Counted from the first letter of the stretch, positions 1-8,248 are shown. The stretch is DNA of 27,595 nt from CAYLSO01 sp964386525 (GCA_964386525.1 CAYLSO010000150.1:1-27595); one strand, 5' to 3'. The notes: a model not told the origin generated them from the sequence alone. Translations and numbers: made by a program.

Positions 1-306
1 CTCCTGGTCTCCGCCGTCGCGGTGGACGGGACCGAGCACCGCACCCTGGCCGCCTGTTACGAGGCGCTGATGCACAAGGCCAAAAAGGGGCTCACCATCC
101 AACGCTACAAGGGCCTCGGCGAGATGAACCCCGAGCAGCTCTGGCGCACCACCATGGACCCCGAGACGCGCACCCTGCTCAAGGTGACCCTCGAGGACGG
201 GGTCGAGGCCGACCGCATCTTCACCATCCTGATGGGGGAGCAGGTCGAGCCGCGCCGCCAGTTCATCGAGGAGAACGCGCACTTCGTGAGGAACCTGGAC
301 ATCTAG
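1..306 (+). CDS. gyrB: DNA gyrase subunit B, C-terminal fragment
   Basis: This is the 3' end of gyrB; the reading frame is open from base 1, so the gene begins upstream of the window. GyrB supplies the ATPase and TOPRIM parts of DNA gyrase, which introduces negative supercoils as an A2B2 complex. The visible part is the conserved GyrB tail. It has the KGLTIQRYKGLGEMNPEQLW segment, where the TOPRIM region meets GyrA, followed by the TTMDP motif and the RRQFIEENA ending typical of bacterial GyrB. gyrA follows 58 bases downstream in the same direction, so the two are probably co-transcribed. The spacer holds a GC-only hairpin. ParE shares the same tail, but the directly following GyrA with a GyrA box makes GyrB the better call. 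Confidence 0.97.
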   Translation, partial: LLVSAVAVDGTEHRTLAACYEALMHKAKKGLTIQRYKGLGEMNPEQLWRTTMDPETRTLLKVTLEDGVEADRIFTILMGEQVEPRRQFIEENAHFVRNLDI

Positions 307-314
307 GGCCCCCG

Positions 315-334
315 CCCGGCGCCGCGGCGCCGGG
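315..334 (+). other. GC hairpin between gyrB and gyrA
   Basis: CCCGGCGCC at 315-323 is perfectly complementary to GGCGCCGGG at 326-334, with only two bases between. No T-run follows, so it is not a canonical intrinsic terminator. It may act as an mRNA-stability or attenuation element inside the gyrB-gyrA transcript. Confidence 0.45.
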
Positions 335-364
335 CCGCTCCGCCCCCGCCGAGGAAGAGAGTCG

Positions 365-2866
365 ATGAGTTCCCTGACGCCCCGCCAGCGCATCACGCCC
401 ATCTACATCGAAGACGAGATGAAGACCTCGTACATCGACTACTCGATGTCGGTCATCGTCTCGCGGGCGCTGCCCGACGTGCGCGACGGCCTCAAGCCCT
501 CGCAGCGCCGCATCCTGGTCGCCATGAACGACCTCGGGCTGGCGCCCGGGCGCGCGTACCGCAAGTGCGCCAAGATCGCCGGCGACACCTCGGGCAACTA
601 CCACCCGCACGGCGAGCAGGTCGTCTACCCCACCCTGGTGCGGCTGGCGCAGGACTTCAACATGCGCTACCCGCTGGTCGACGGGCAGGGCAACTTCGGC
701 TCGGTCGACGGCGACCAGCCGGCGGCCATGCGCTACACCGAGGCGCGGCTCACCCCGGTGGCCATGGAGATGCTGCGCGACCTCGAGAAGAACACCGTCG
801 ACTTCCGCTCCAACTACGACGAGACGCGCGAGGAGCCGACGGTGCTGCCCGCGGTGCTGCCCAACCTGCTGGTCAACGGCTCGAGCGGCATCGCGGTGGG
901 CATGGCGACCGAGATCCCGCCGCAGAACCTGGGCGAGATCGCCGATGCTATCGCGCGCGTCATCGACGAGCCCGAGCTGTCGGACGACGAGCTGCTGAAG
1001 ACCGTCAAGGGCCCCGATTTCCCGACCGGCGCCATCATCTACGGGGTCGGGGGCATCCGCGACTGCTACCGCACCGGCCGCGGCCTCATGAAGGTGCGCG
1101 CCCGGGTGATCACTGAAGAGGCGCGCAACGGGCGGTTGAGCCTGGTGGTCACCGAGATCCCCTTCCAGGTCAACAAGGCGAGCCTGCTGGAGAAGATCGC
1201 CGACCTGGTGAAGCTGGGCAAGCTGGAGGGCATCTCCGACCTGCGCGACGAGTCGGACCGTGAGGGCATGCGCATGGTCATCGAGCTGAAGAAGGACGCG
1301 CAGCCGCGCGTCGTGCTCAACCAGCTCTTCGTGCACACGCCGCTGCAGACCACCTTCGGCGCCATCCTGCTCGCCTTGGTGGACGGCCGCCCGCAGGTCT
1401 GCACGCTGCGCCAGCTGATCGACGAGTACATCCGCCACCGCCGCGACGTGGTGCGCCGGCGCACCGAATTCGACCTGGCGGAAGCCGAGCGCCGCGCCCA
1501 CATCCTCGAGGGCTACAAGATCGCCCTCGACAACATCGACGCGGTCATCGAGCTGATCAAGAAGTCGAAGGACACCGAGACGGCGCGGGCCGGCCTGATG
1601 AGCCGCTTCGGGCTCTCCGAGATCCAGGCCAACGCCATCCTCGACATGCGGCTGGCGCGGCTCACCGGCCTGGAGCGCCAGAAGATCGAGCAGGAGTACC
1701 TCGAGACCATCAAGCTCATCGAGGAGCTCAGGAGCATCCTGGCGTCGCTCGCCAAGATGATGCGCATCATCCGCGACGAGGTGCTCGAGCTGAAGAAGAA
1801 GTACGGCGACGAGCGGCGCACCGAGATCGTCCCCGACGAGGGCGAGATCTCGATCGAGGACATGATCCAGGACGAGGACATGGTGGTCACCGTGTCCCAC
1901 GCCGGCTACATCAAGCGCAACCCGGTGAGCCTCTACCGGTCGCAGCGCCGCGGCGGCAAGGGCCTGATCGGCGCGCGCACCAAGGAGGAGGACTGGATCG
2001 AGCACCTGTTCGTGGCCAAGATGCACTCCTACCTGCTGTTCCTGACGGCGCGCGGGCGGTGCTACTGGCTCAAGGTGCACGAGATCGACCAGGGGGGGCG
2101 CGCCACCAAGGGCCGCCCGGTGGTCAACCTCATCGAGATGGACCGCGAGGACCGCGTGCAGGCGGTGGTGCCGGTGCGCGAGTTCGACGAGCAGCACTTC
2201 CTGGTGATGGCGACGCGGCGCGGCCTCATCAAGAAGACGGTGCTGTCGGCCTACGGCAACCCGCGGCGCGCGGGCATCAACGCCATCCTGCTCGAGGACG
2301 GCGACCAGCTGATCGAGGCGCTGATCACCGACGGCACGCAGGACCTGGTGCTCGCCAAGCGGCTGGGCAAGGCGACCCGCTTCCACGAGGGCGAGGCGCG
2401 CCCCATGGGGCGCACCACCTACGGCGTCAAGGCCACGACGCTGGAGGAGGGCGACACGGTGGTGTCGCTGGTGACCGTGAAGCGCGAGGGCACGGTGCTG
2501 GCCGTGACCGAGAACGGCTACGGCAAGCGCAGTCCGATCAGCGAGTACCGGATCAGCCACCGCGGCGGCATCGGCGTGATCACCATCAAGACCACGGAGC
2601 GCAACGGCAAGGTGGTGGCGGTGAAGGAGGTCGTGGAGGGCGAGGAGCTGATGCTCATGACCCACCAGGGCCAGGTGATCCGCATGCCGGTGTCGGGCAT
2701 CTCGGTGATCGGCCGCAACACCCAGGGCGTGCGCCTGGTGACGCTCGAGGGCGGCGACCAGGTGACCGACGTCGCCCGCGTCATCAGCGAGGACCCCGAG
2801 ACCGCCGGCGGCGAGGCCGACGCGTCGGGCAACGGCAACGGCGCGCCCGGGGACGCCGCGGAGTAG
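365..2866 (+). CDS. gyrA: DNA gyrase subunit A
   Basis: GyrA is the DNA-breaking and rejoining subunit of gyrase in the cytoplasm. The 833-residue product is of normal length. It opens with the DVRDGLKPSQRRIL motif (residues 38-51), and the catalytic tyrosine is Y124 in AAMRYTEARL. The C-terminal domain carries the GyrA box QRRGGKG at residues 527-533, which distinguishes gyrase from topoisomerase IV (ParC). The tail is a short acidic, glycine-rich stretch. The ATG at 365 has a strong ribosome site (GAGGAAGAGAG) just upstream. At the quinolone-binding loop, the residues matching E. coli Ser83 and Asp87 are Gln85 and Pro89. A GC hairpin (2876-2905) follows the stop codon. The gene lies downstream of gyrB in the usual order. 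Confidence 0.98.
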   Translation: MSSLTPRQRITPIYIEDEMKTSYIDYSMSVIVSRALPDVRDGLKPSQRRILVAMNDLGLAPGRAYRKCAKIAGDTSGNYHPHGEQVVYPTLVRLAQDFNMRYPLVDGQGNFGSVDGDQPAAMRYTEARLTPVAMEMLRDLEKNTVDFRSNYDETREEPTVLPAVLPNLLVNGSSGIAVGMATEIPPQNLGEIADAIARVIDEPELSDDELLKTVKGPDFPTGAIIYGVGGIRDCYRTGRGLMKVRARVITEEARNGRLSLVVTEIPFQVNKASLLEKIADLVKLGKLEGISDLRDESDREGMRMVIELKKDAQPRVVLNQLFVHTPLQTTFGAILLALVDGRPQVCTLRQLIDEYIRHRRDVVRRRTEFDLAEAERRAHILEGYKIALDNIDAVIELIKKSKDTETARAGLMSRFGLSEIQANAILDMRLARLTGLERQKIEQEYLETIKLIEELRSILASLAKMMRIIRDEVLELKKKYGDERRTEIVPDEGEISIEDMIQDEDMVVTVSHAGYIKRNPVSLYRSQRRGGKGLIGARTKEEDWIEHLFVAKMHSYLLFLTARGRCYWLKVHEIDQGGRATKGRPVVNLIEMDREDRVQAVVPVREFDEQHFLVMATRRGLIKKTVLSAYGNPRRAGINAILLEDGDQLIEALITDGTQDLVLAKRLGKATRFHEGEARPMGRTTYGVKATTLEEGDTVVSLVTVKREGTVLAVTENGYGKRSPISEYRISHRGGIGVITIKTTERNGKVVAVKEVVEGEELMLMTHQGQVIRMPVSGISVIGRNTQGVRLVTLEGGDQVTDVARVISEDPETAGGEADASGNGNGAPGDAAE

Positions 2867-2875
2867 GGCGCAGCC

Positions 2876-2905
2876 GGGGCCGGGGGGGCGCGCGCTCCCG
2901 GCCCC
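2876..2905 (+). other. GC hairpin after gyrA
   Basis: GGGGCCGGG (2876-2884) pairs with CCCGGCCCC (2897-2905) in a 9-bp stem with a 12-base loop, ten bases after the gyrA stop. There is no T-run. It could reduce read-through into the deacetylase gene or protect the 3' end of the gyrA message. Confidence 0.45.
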
Positions 2906-2927
2906 GGGCCACACCCGGGAGACCGAC

Positions 2928-3872
2928 ATGCGCCGGCCCGCCTTCATCTTCCACCCCGAGTACGGGCCGGAGATCGGCGCCCACGTCTTCCCGATCGAGA
3001 AGTACGCGCTCACCCGTCGGCGTCTGCTCGACGAGGGCGACACTCTCCCCGACGACTGGCTCGAGCCCGAGCCGGCGACCCGCGACGAGCTGCTGCTGGT
3101 GCACACCCGCGAGTACCTTGAAGACCTCGAGGCGTGTCGCTGGACGCCGCGCACCCGCTTCTCGGAGTTCCCGCTCACTCCGGAGATCGTGCGGGCCGGC
3201 GTGCGGGGCGCGGGGGGCTCCGTCCGCGCCTGCCGCGAGGCCCTGGATCGCGGCTTCGCGGTGAACTGCGGCGGCGGCCTGCACCACGCCTTCGCCGACC
3301 TGGCAGCGGGCTTCTGCTACATCAACGACATCGCGGTGGGCGTGCGCGCCGTGCAGCACGACCGGCTGGTGCGCCGGGCCGCGGTCATCGACTGCGACCT
3401 CCACCAGGGCAACGGCACGGCCCGCATCTTCTCGGGCGACGACTCGGTCTTCACCTTCTCCATCCACCAGGAGAACCTCTACCCGGCCAAGGAGAAGAGC
3501 GACTGGGACATCGGCCTGGAGGACGGGGCCGGCGACGAACGCTATCTCTTCGCGCTGGGCCGGGCGCTGCCGCGGCTCATGGAGATGGCGCAGCCGGACC
3601 TCGTGGTCTACCAGGCGGGCGCCGATCCCTATGAGGACGACCAGCTGGGAAACCTCGGGATCAGCCGGGAGGGGCTGCGCGAGCGCGATCGCCTGGTGCT
3701 GGGCGAATGCGCTCGGCGCGGCGTGGCGTGTGCGGTGACCTTCGGAGGCGGCTACGCCCGCCGGCCGGCCGACACCGTGACCATCCACGTGAACACCTGC
3801 CGCATGGCCCTGGAGATCGCGGGCTACGGGCGCGCCCAGGCCGCTCCGGATACGGGAAAGGCGCCCGGGTAG
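2928..3872 (+). CDS. histone deacetylase-family zinc amidohydrolase
   Basis: This 314-residue protein belongs to the arginase/deacetylase fold and the HDAC family, whose bacterial members remove acetyl groups from lysine, polyamines or small acylated amines. The active-site pattern is present. There is a paired histidine GGGLHHAF (H119, H120), zinc ligands D157 and H159 in IDCDLHQGNGT, a third ligand D233 in YQAGADPYEDD, and the transition-state tyrosine Y276 in FGGGYA. The short compact form and the N-terminal FIFHPEYGPEIG resemble class IV-like (HDAC11-type) bacterial proteins. The start at ATG 2928 has a GGGAGA ribosome site. It follows gyrA in the same direction, separated by a hairpin. 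No signal peptide is seen, so it is cytoplasmic. The substrate cannot be told from sequence. Confidence 0.93.
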   Translation: MRRPAFIFHPEYGPEIGAHVFPIEKYALTRRRLLDEGDTLPDDWLEPEPATRDELLLVHTREYLEDLEACRWTPRTRFSEFPLTPEIVRAGVRGAGGSVRACREALDRGFAVNCGGGLHHAFADLAAGFCYINDIAVGVRAVQHDRLVRRAAVIDCDLHQGNGTARIFSGDDSVFTFSIHQENLYPAKEKSDWDIGLEDGAGDERYLFALGRALPRLMEMAQPDLVVYQAGADPYEDDQLGNLGISREGLRERDRLVLGECARRGVACAVTFGGGYARRPADTVTIHVNTCRMALEIAGYGRAQAAPDTGKAPG

Positions 3873-3907
3873 GCTCCAGCGGCGAATCTCCTACAAGGAA
3901 GACAAAC

Positions 3908-3950
3908 GGCGCACGGAGGGAACCGTTCTGGGCCCGAACGATCGTGCGCC
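3908..3950 (-). terminator. hairpin, possible bidirectional terminator
   Basis: GGCGCACG (3908-3915) pairs perfectly with CGTGCGCC (3943-3950). A second stem, CGTTC with GAACG, lies inside around a TGGGCCC loop. Read on the minus strand, the hairpin is followed by GTTTGTCTTCC, a moderate U-tract. On the plus strand it is followed by only TTT. It would end the minus-strand RNA described next, and it sits 35 bases after the deacetylase stop, so it may serve both strands. Confidence 0.55.
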
Positions 3951-4106
3951 TTTGCAGCCCCCTCCCCGAGGCTCCAGCCGGCCGACGCGCCCCCACCTCG
4001 CTCAAAAGGAGAAGCGCCCAACCGCCGGCTCCAGTCCCGTTGCAGCACCGGGAACCAGGTCGGGAACGAAGGCTCCGTGCCAGGGATCCTTCTTGCCCGG
4101 CTGCGA
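3951..4106 (-). ncRNA. candidate structured non-coding RNA, family unknown
   Basis: This stretch has no convincing reading frame. A promoter-like sequence (4112-4141) points into it on the minus strand and a hairpin with a partial U-tract (3908-3950) closes it. The predicted transcript is roughly 150-200 nt. Its ends are complementary: GCAGCC near the 5' end (4099-4104) pairs with GGCTGC near the 3' end (3954-3959), giving an end-closing stem. Inside, CTGGTTCCCG can pair with CGGGACTGG with one bulge, and the CTGGAGCC word occurs twice. A long, end-closed rod of this size recalls 6S RNA, but I cannot identify the central bubble. I found no SRP tetraloop, RNase P, tmRNA or cobalamin signatures. 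The start is approximate. Confidence 0.4.
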
Positions 4107-4111
4107 CAAAG

Positions 4112-4141
4112 AGGTTAGTCCCGTGCGGCCGATGTTGTCAA
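4112..4141 (-). promoter_or_regulatory. sigma70-type promoter for the candidate ncRNA
   Basis: On the minus strand a perfect TTGACA (4136-4141) is followed after 18 bases by TAACCT (4112-4117). This would start transcription near 4105, exactly at the base of the predicted end-closing stem. The 18-base spacer matches the other good promoters in this window. Confidence 0.45.
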
Positions 4142-4145
4142 TCAC

Positions 4146-4520
4146 TTAACTCGGCGGGGGCGTTTCGCTATCCCGCAATCGACGGGTCGCGATGAACCCG
4201 TAGAGCCGCGCGGCGAGCGGGCGCAGGGCGCGCCGGGTCAGGAGCGGGGCGAGGGCGCGCCAGCGGGGAAGCTCGCGCAGGATGTGCGGCAGGGCGTCGG
4301 CGCCGGAGTACTGGGAGCCGTCGCTCAGCACGAGCGTGACGGCGCGCTCGCAGGCGGCGCGTGGCACCTGCGGGAAACGCGCCTCGAGGCCGGGCTCCTG
4401 GCAGGGCACGAATTCGAAGGCGCGGCCGGCGTCACGGGCGCGGATCCACGCCACGCTGTTGCGGCACAGCTGGCAGCGGCCGTCGTAGATGAGCGTGGCG
4501 CGGGGCCGGTCCGGGGCCAT
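4146..4520 (-). CDS. DCC-family (DUF393) thiol-disulfide protein
   Basis: This small 124-residue protein has the DCC signature near its N-terminus, YDGRCQLCRNSV, with the D13-x-x-C16-x-x-C19 arrangement that gives the family its name. The family has a thioredoxin-like fold and is presumed to be a thiol-disulfide oxidoreductase, though few members have a known substrate. A second cysteine pair (PCQEPG and ACERAV) lies in the middle. The C-terminal third is arginine-rich and hydrophobic (LAARLYGFIATRR), which may bind membrane. It lies 36 bases downstream of the CopD-like gene on the same strand, a likely two-gene operon, so the pair may be concerned with metal or membrane redox handling. No clear Shine-Dalgarno is seen. 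Confidence 0.85.
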   Translation of the reverse strand: MAPDRPRATLIYDGRCQLCRNSVAWIRARDAGRAFEFVPCQEPGLEARFPQVPRAACERAVTLVLSDGSQYSGADALPHILRELPRWRALAPLLTRRALRPLAARLYGFIATRRLRDSETPPPS

Positions 4521-4556
4521 GGCGGGAGGGGTGCGCGCGGGTGGGCGCCGGCGCGA

Positions 4557-5042
4557 CTAGCGGAAGCGCAAGCTCGCCGCCAGGCCGACGATGACCAGCG
4601 AGAGCAGCAACCCGCCCATCGCCAGGCCGATGGTGGCGACGCGGGCCCGCGCCAGCCCCGGACTCTGCGCGGTGGCCAGCCGCTGCACCCGCGGTCCGAG
4701 CACGAAATCGTGCATGAGCTGCAGCGCCAGCAGCACCGCGACGACGAAGATCTTGCTGGTCAGCGTGCGGCCGTAGGCCGTGTTGGCCATCGCCTCCCAG
4801 GGGTCGGGCGCGCCGCCGAAGGCGAGCATGGCGCGGCGCACGCCGGTGAGCACGAGCACCACCAGCGCGATCCAGCCGATGGTGCGGAAGCGTTTGCCCA
4901 TGGCGGCGATGAGCGCGATGCGCTGGTCGTGGGCCGCCTTCTGGCGCAGCACCGGGGTGATGACCAGCGCGATGGACACCGAGCCGCCGATCCAGACCAT
5001 GGCGGCGAGCGCGTGCAGCAGGTTCAGCCAGTAGAGTTCCAT
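4557..5042 (-). CDS. CopD-like integral membrane protein
   Basis: This is a 161-residue membrane protein with four predicted helices, roughly residues 7-29, 54-75, 97-116 and 134-158. The first helix contains LHALAAMVWIGGSV, the His-x-x-x-x-x-x-Trp-x-Gly pattern of the CopD/PcoD copper-resistance superfamily and related DUF2269-type proteins. A second conserved-looking region is LTGVRRAMLAF, with a lysine after it in TSKIFVV. Such proteins are proposed to move or bind copper or haem in the inner membrane. It is followed on the same strand by the DCC protein. The start at 5042 has no obvious ribosome site (upstream is AGTCCCCGCC), so the exact start is less certain than the family. Confidence 0.82.
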   Translation of the reverse strand: MELYWLNLLHALAAMVWIGGSVSIALVITPVLRQKAAHDQRIALIAAMGKRFRTIGWIALVVLVLTGVRRAMLAFGGAPDPWEAMANTAYGRTLTSKIFVVAVLLALQLMHDFVLGPRVQRLATAQSPGLARARVATIGLAMGGLLLSLVIVGLAASLRFR

Positions 5043-5115
5043 GGCGGGGACTGTAGTCGAGCGGGCCCCGCCGGGGAAAGGGGCCGCGGCCGCGCTCGCG
5101 CGGGCCCCCGGCGGC

Positions 5116-8070
5116 TCAGCGGACGCGCGCGATCCGGCGACCGGTCTCCTCGCCTGCGGCCGCCAGCCGGCAGAAGTAGACGCCCGGCGGCGCTGCCTGC
5201 CCGTCGGCCCCCCGGCAATCCCAGACGACCCGGTGCGGTCCGGCCGGCAGGGAGCCGTCCACCAGCGTGCGCACCAGGCGCCCGTCCACGCCGAAGATCT
5301 GCAGGACGGCGCGGCCGGGCGACGGCAGGTGGAAGGAGATCGCGGCCTGGCCGCGCACCGGGTTCGGGTACGGCGCGGCGAGCCGCAGCGCGCCCCCAGC
5401 CAAAGCCGCGGGCACGCCCACCGGCGTCACGTCGCCCTCGATCTCGAAGTCGTCCAGTGCCGCCTCCACGAGCGACCCGGCGCCGGTGTCGCCAGCGACG
5501 AACCGGAACGCCGTCTGCGACGAAGGCGCCAGGAAGTCCTCGATCAGGAAGGAGCGCGGCTGCCAGGAGTTGGCCGAGGCGGTCGTGCGCTCGAGATCCA
5601 CCCATGTGGCGCCGCCGTCCGGCGAGACCTGAGCGATCCAGTAGTCCAGGTTCGGATTGCTGCCCAGGTTGTTCGTGTACCAGCGCCAGTACGTGACGCG
5701 CGGGTGGACGACTCGCGCCAGGTCGAAGACCGGGCTCGTCAGCGTCGTCGTGCCGCCGTCCACATCCGCGTCGCTCGCCCCCTGGCCCGCCCAGCCCGAT
5801 TCGGTGACGAAGCAGAGCGCCCCGGGGCCGGGGGTGTGGTCGTCTCCCGGCTGGACCGTCTGCGTGCCTTGAACCGTGGCCAGCGGATCCACGCGCGCCC
5901 AGCGGCCGGTGAAGGCCTCATCGGAGGGATCGCCGGCCTGCCAGCCGGTGTCGGTCTCCATCTGATCGAGGAAAACCGAGCCGACGCGCAGGACGAGCGC
6001 GGTCGTCCCGGCGTACCCGCCGGCGTCGGACAGGGAGAGGCTGATGGGCAGATCCTCGCCGTCCACGGCGTCGGGGGAGATGACGACTCGGTAGGCGGGG
6101 TCCAGCTCGCGGGCGGCTCCCGAGGGGATGGCCGCCGCCGAGCCCTCGGGGTTGAGGAAGGCCAGGTGCGGGCTGGTGGTCGCCGCTGCGGCTTGCACGC
6201 CGGCGGCAGCGCGCGCCCCCCGGTTGATCAGCGTAACGCGCAGGTCGCAGGCTTCTCCCGGGTCGGGCACGCCGTTGCCGTTGCCCGCCGTGACGTCGTC
6301 GACCGCGTAGATGCGGTACGCCAGCGCCGGCTCCGCCACGCGCAGGACGAGGTCGAGAGTGCGCGGGCCCGAGTCGTCGGTCATCAGCAGAGCGAACGGA
6401 AGCTCCTGCCCGTCGGCCAGCGGCGCCGCGACCGCCACGCGGAACGCGCTGAGCCCCGCGCCCGACGCGCCGGCGAGGATGTCGTCCCACGCCGACGCGG
6501 AGTCCAGCACGGCGGCGTTCGGCCCCAGCGAGCGCAGCACGCCGCTGACGCCCGTGGCCGCCGCGGGGCCCTGGTTGCGGACGGTCACCTGCAGATCCAC
6601 GGTCTCGCCCGGGTTCACCGCGCCGTCCCCGTCGCCCGCCGATCCGCCTGTGGAATCGTCGTCCGCCGCCACCGGCCCGAGGACCAGGAACGGGCCGGCG
6701 GAAGGCAGCGGCACGGCGGTGGCCGCCAGCGCCGCCAGGTTGGCGCGCGCGCACTGCAGCGGGTAGTCCTGGGGGTAGTTCTCGATGCGGTCGTTGCAGG
6801 TGTGGTACCAGGGGCAGAAGTCGGCCGACCACGCTTCCGCCTCGATGGAAAGGACGGCGGGATACCCGTAGCGCCAGAACGAGAAATGGTCGCTGCCGCC
6901 CATCGCCTGGACGTAGACGAGCGGCTGGAGGACGCCCGGCAAGTAGGTGGCGATCGCGTCGCTGAGCGCGGTGGCCAGCGGCTGCGAAGCGGTGTTCGTG
7001 TAGATCACGAGGTCGGGCGGGGCGGCGTCCGTGCCCCGGTAAGCGATCATGTCGAGGTTGTAGACGCCGACGATCTGCTCGCCGGCCGCCGCCATGTCGG
7101 CGGCGTAGTTGGCCGAGCCCACCAGACCCTGTTCCTCGCCGTTGAAGGCCGCGAACTTCACCGTGTAGTAGAAGCGGTGCTGGCTCAGGACCCGCGCGGC
7201 CTCGAGCACCGCGGCCACGCCGCTGGCGTTGTCGTCGGCGCCGGGCGCGCAGACGGTCGGCGTGCTCGTCGTGGCGTCGAGGTGCGCGCACACGTAGACC
7301 ACCCGCGTCGAGTCGACCGCGCCGGGCAACGTGGCGACCACGTTGCGCCGCGCGCCGCTCTGCGCGTAATCGTGGAAGTCGGCGCGCAGGCCGAAGGAGC
7401 GGAAGCGGTCGAGGATCCACTGCGTCGCCAGATCGTTCTGGCTGGCGAACGTGTAGCGGGTCTCGAAGTCGTCGAGCGCCTGCCACGTGGCCATGTAGTT
7501 GCCCTGCGTCATCTCGCCGATCATCTGCTCGACGAGCGGGTCGAAGGCGGTGGCAGATTGCGGCGCGGGCGTCGCGATTCGGGGCGCCGTCGCCGTCGCG
7601 ACCACCGGTTCGCGCGGCAGGCGGACCGGCTGCTTGAGGCCGCGCAGCAGAGCGTCGCTGCGCTCGGTGAGGCGCGGCACACGGCCGTCAGTGGCGACGA
7701 GGACCTCATGGCCGGCGCGCAGCAGGACGCGGGTGGGGGGTTCGAACTCGGCGTGCTCGGCGTCCTCGAGGAGGTAGAGCCAGAGCGCCTCGCCGTCGCG
7801 CAGATCGAGCGCGACCCCGCCCGACCCCTCGAGCTCCGCCACGCGGCGCGGGCCCGCGGACACGAGGGAGCCGGCGATGCCCTCGTAGAGGACTCCGCCG
7901 CCGGCGGCAAGCGCCGGAGCCCGGCTACCCGCGGGGACCCACACCGGGCCCGGCGAGCCGGGGGGCTGGGCCGTGGTGGCCTGCGCCGCGGCCCCGAGGC
8001 CGGAGAAGACGAGAGCGACGATCCAGGGAAGCAGGCGGGGGCGGGAAGGCTCAGGGGTGCGGCCGGTCAT
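5116..8070 (-). CDS. secreted M28-family zinc metallopeptidase with C-terminal sorting-type domain
   Basis: This large exported protein has 984 residues. A signal peptide (RLLPWIVALVFSGLGAAAQA) lies near residues 12-31. The M28 peptidase domain spans about 180-470. Its expected ligands are H263 (VCAHLDATT), D279 (PGADDNASG), E312-E313 (FNGEEQG), D340 (YNLDMIAY) and H423 (YHTCND), plus the conserved SDHFSF. Such enzymes are aminopeptidases or carboxypeptidases. Two CARDB-like beta domains follow, each opening with a (V/D)PGE motif, then a jelly-roll-like region (about 700-885). Last comes a FlgD/T9SS-type tail with YPNPVRGQAAISF and PGVYFCRL, seen in extracellular proteins of FCB-group and related candidate phyla. 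ATG 8070 is preceded by GGGAGAAAC. The gene is monocistronic. Confidence 0.94.
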   Translation of the reverse strand: MTGRTPEPSRPRLLPWIVALVFSGLGAAAQATTAQPPGSPGPVWVPAGSRAPALAAGGGVLYEGIAGSLVSAGPRRVAELEGSGGVALDLRDGEALWLYLLEDAEHAEFEPPTRVLLRAGHEVLVATDGRVPRLTERSDALLRGLKQPVRLPREPVVATATAPRIATPAPQSATAFDPLVEQMIGEMTQGNYMATWQALDDFETRYTFASQNDLATQWILDRFRSFGLRADFHDYAQSGARRNVVATLPGAVDSTRVVYVCAHLDATTSTPTVCAPGADDNASGVAAVLEAARVLSQHRFYYTVKFAAFNGEEQGLVGSANYAADMAAAGEQIVGVYNLDMIAYRGTDAAPPDLVIYTNTASQPLATALSDAIATYLPGVLQPLVYVQAMGGSDHFSFWRYGYPAVLSIEAEAWSADFCPWYHTCNDRIENYPQDYPLQCARANLAALAATAVPLPSAGPFLVLGPVAADDDSTGGSAGDGDGAVNPGETVDLQVTVRNQGPAAATGVSGVLRSLGPNAAVLDSASAWDDILAGASGAGLSAFRVAVAAPLADGQELPFALLMTDDSGPRTLDLVLRVAEPALAYRIYAVDDVTAGNGNGVPDPGEACDLRVTLINRGARAAAGVQAAAATTSPHLAFLNPEGSAAAIPSGAARELDPAYRVVISPDAVDGEDLPISLSLSDAGGYAGTTALVLRVGSVFLDQMETDTGWQAGDPSDEAFTGRWARVDPLATVQGTQTVQPGDDHTPGPGALCFVTESGWAGQGASDADVDGGTTTLTSPVFDLARVVHPRVTYWRWYTNNLGSNPNLDYWIAQVSPDGGATWVDLERTTASANSWQPRSFLIEDFLAPSSQTAFRFVAGDTGAGSLVEAALDDFEIEGDVTPVGVPAALAGGALRLAAPYPNPVRGQAAISFHLPSPGRAVLQIFGVDGRLVRTLVDGSLPAGPHRVVWDCRGADGQAAPPGVYFCRLAAAGEETGRRIARVR

Positions 8071-8242
8071 GGGTTTCTCCCAGGATGAGGCGGAAGAGCT
8101 CCGCCGCGGGCTGCGCGGCGCCCGCAGCGGCGACGCTGCGCCACTAGATTGTCGCAGTTTTGCTACTCCCGGCGCGATTCCCTTCGCCGAAGACCGCTCC
8201 GGGACGCGGCTTGCAGCCCGGCCGGCACGGCCCGGGAAATGC

Positions 8243-8248
8243 TATGCT
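8243..8248 (+). promoter_or_regulatory. possible extended -10 promoter
   Basis: TGCTATGCT at 8240-8248 is an extended -10 element (TG-n-TATGCT) about 60 bases upstream of the start at 8311. No good -35 is seen at the right distance, so the call is tentative. Confidence 0.35.

Noticed and set aside
263..3178. A 971-residue open frame on the minus strand across gyrA
   Set aside because: It is an antisense shadow of gyrB/gyrA in high-GC DNA: His/Ala/Asp/Leu/Arg-rich without domains, while the plus strand encodes a perfect GyrA.
3990..4110. SRP RNA (4.5S) on the plus strand, suggested by ACCAGGTC
   Set aside because: The conserved apical GGAA tetraloop and the AGCAGCC side of the symmetric loop are missing.
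5041..8088. A 1015-residue open frame on the plus strand opposite the M28 peptidase
   Set aside because: Its composition (Arg, Val, Ala, His, Gly, Glu) is that of antisense GC-rich DNA; the minus strand carries complete peptidase motifs.
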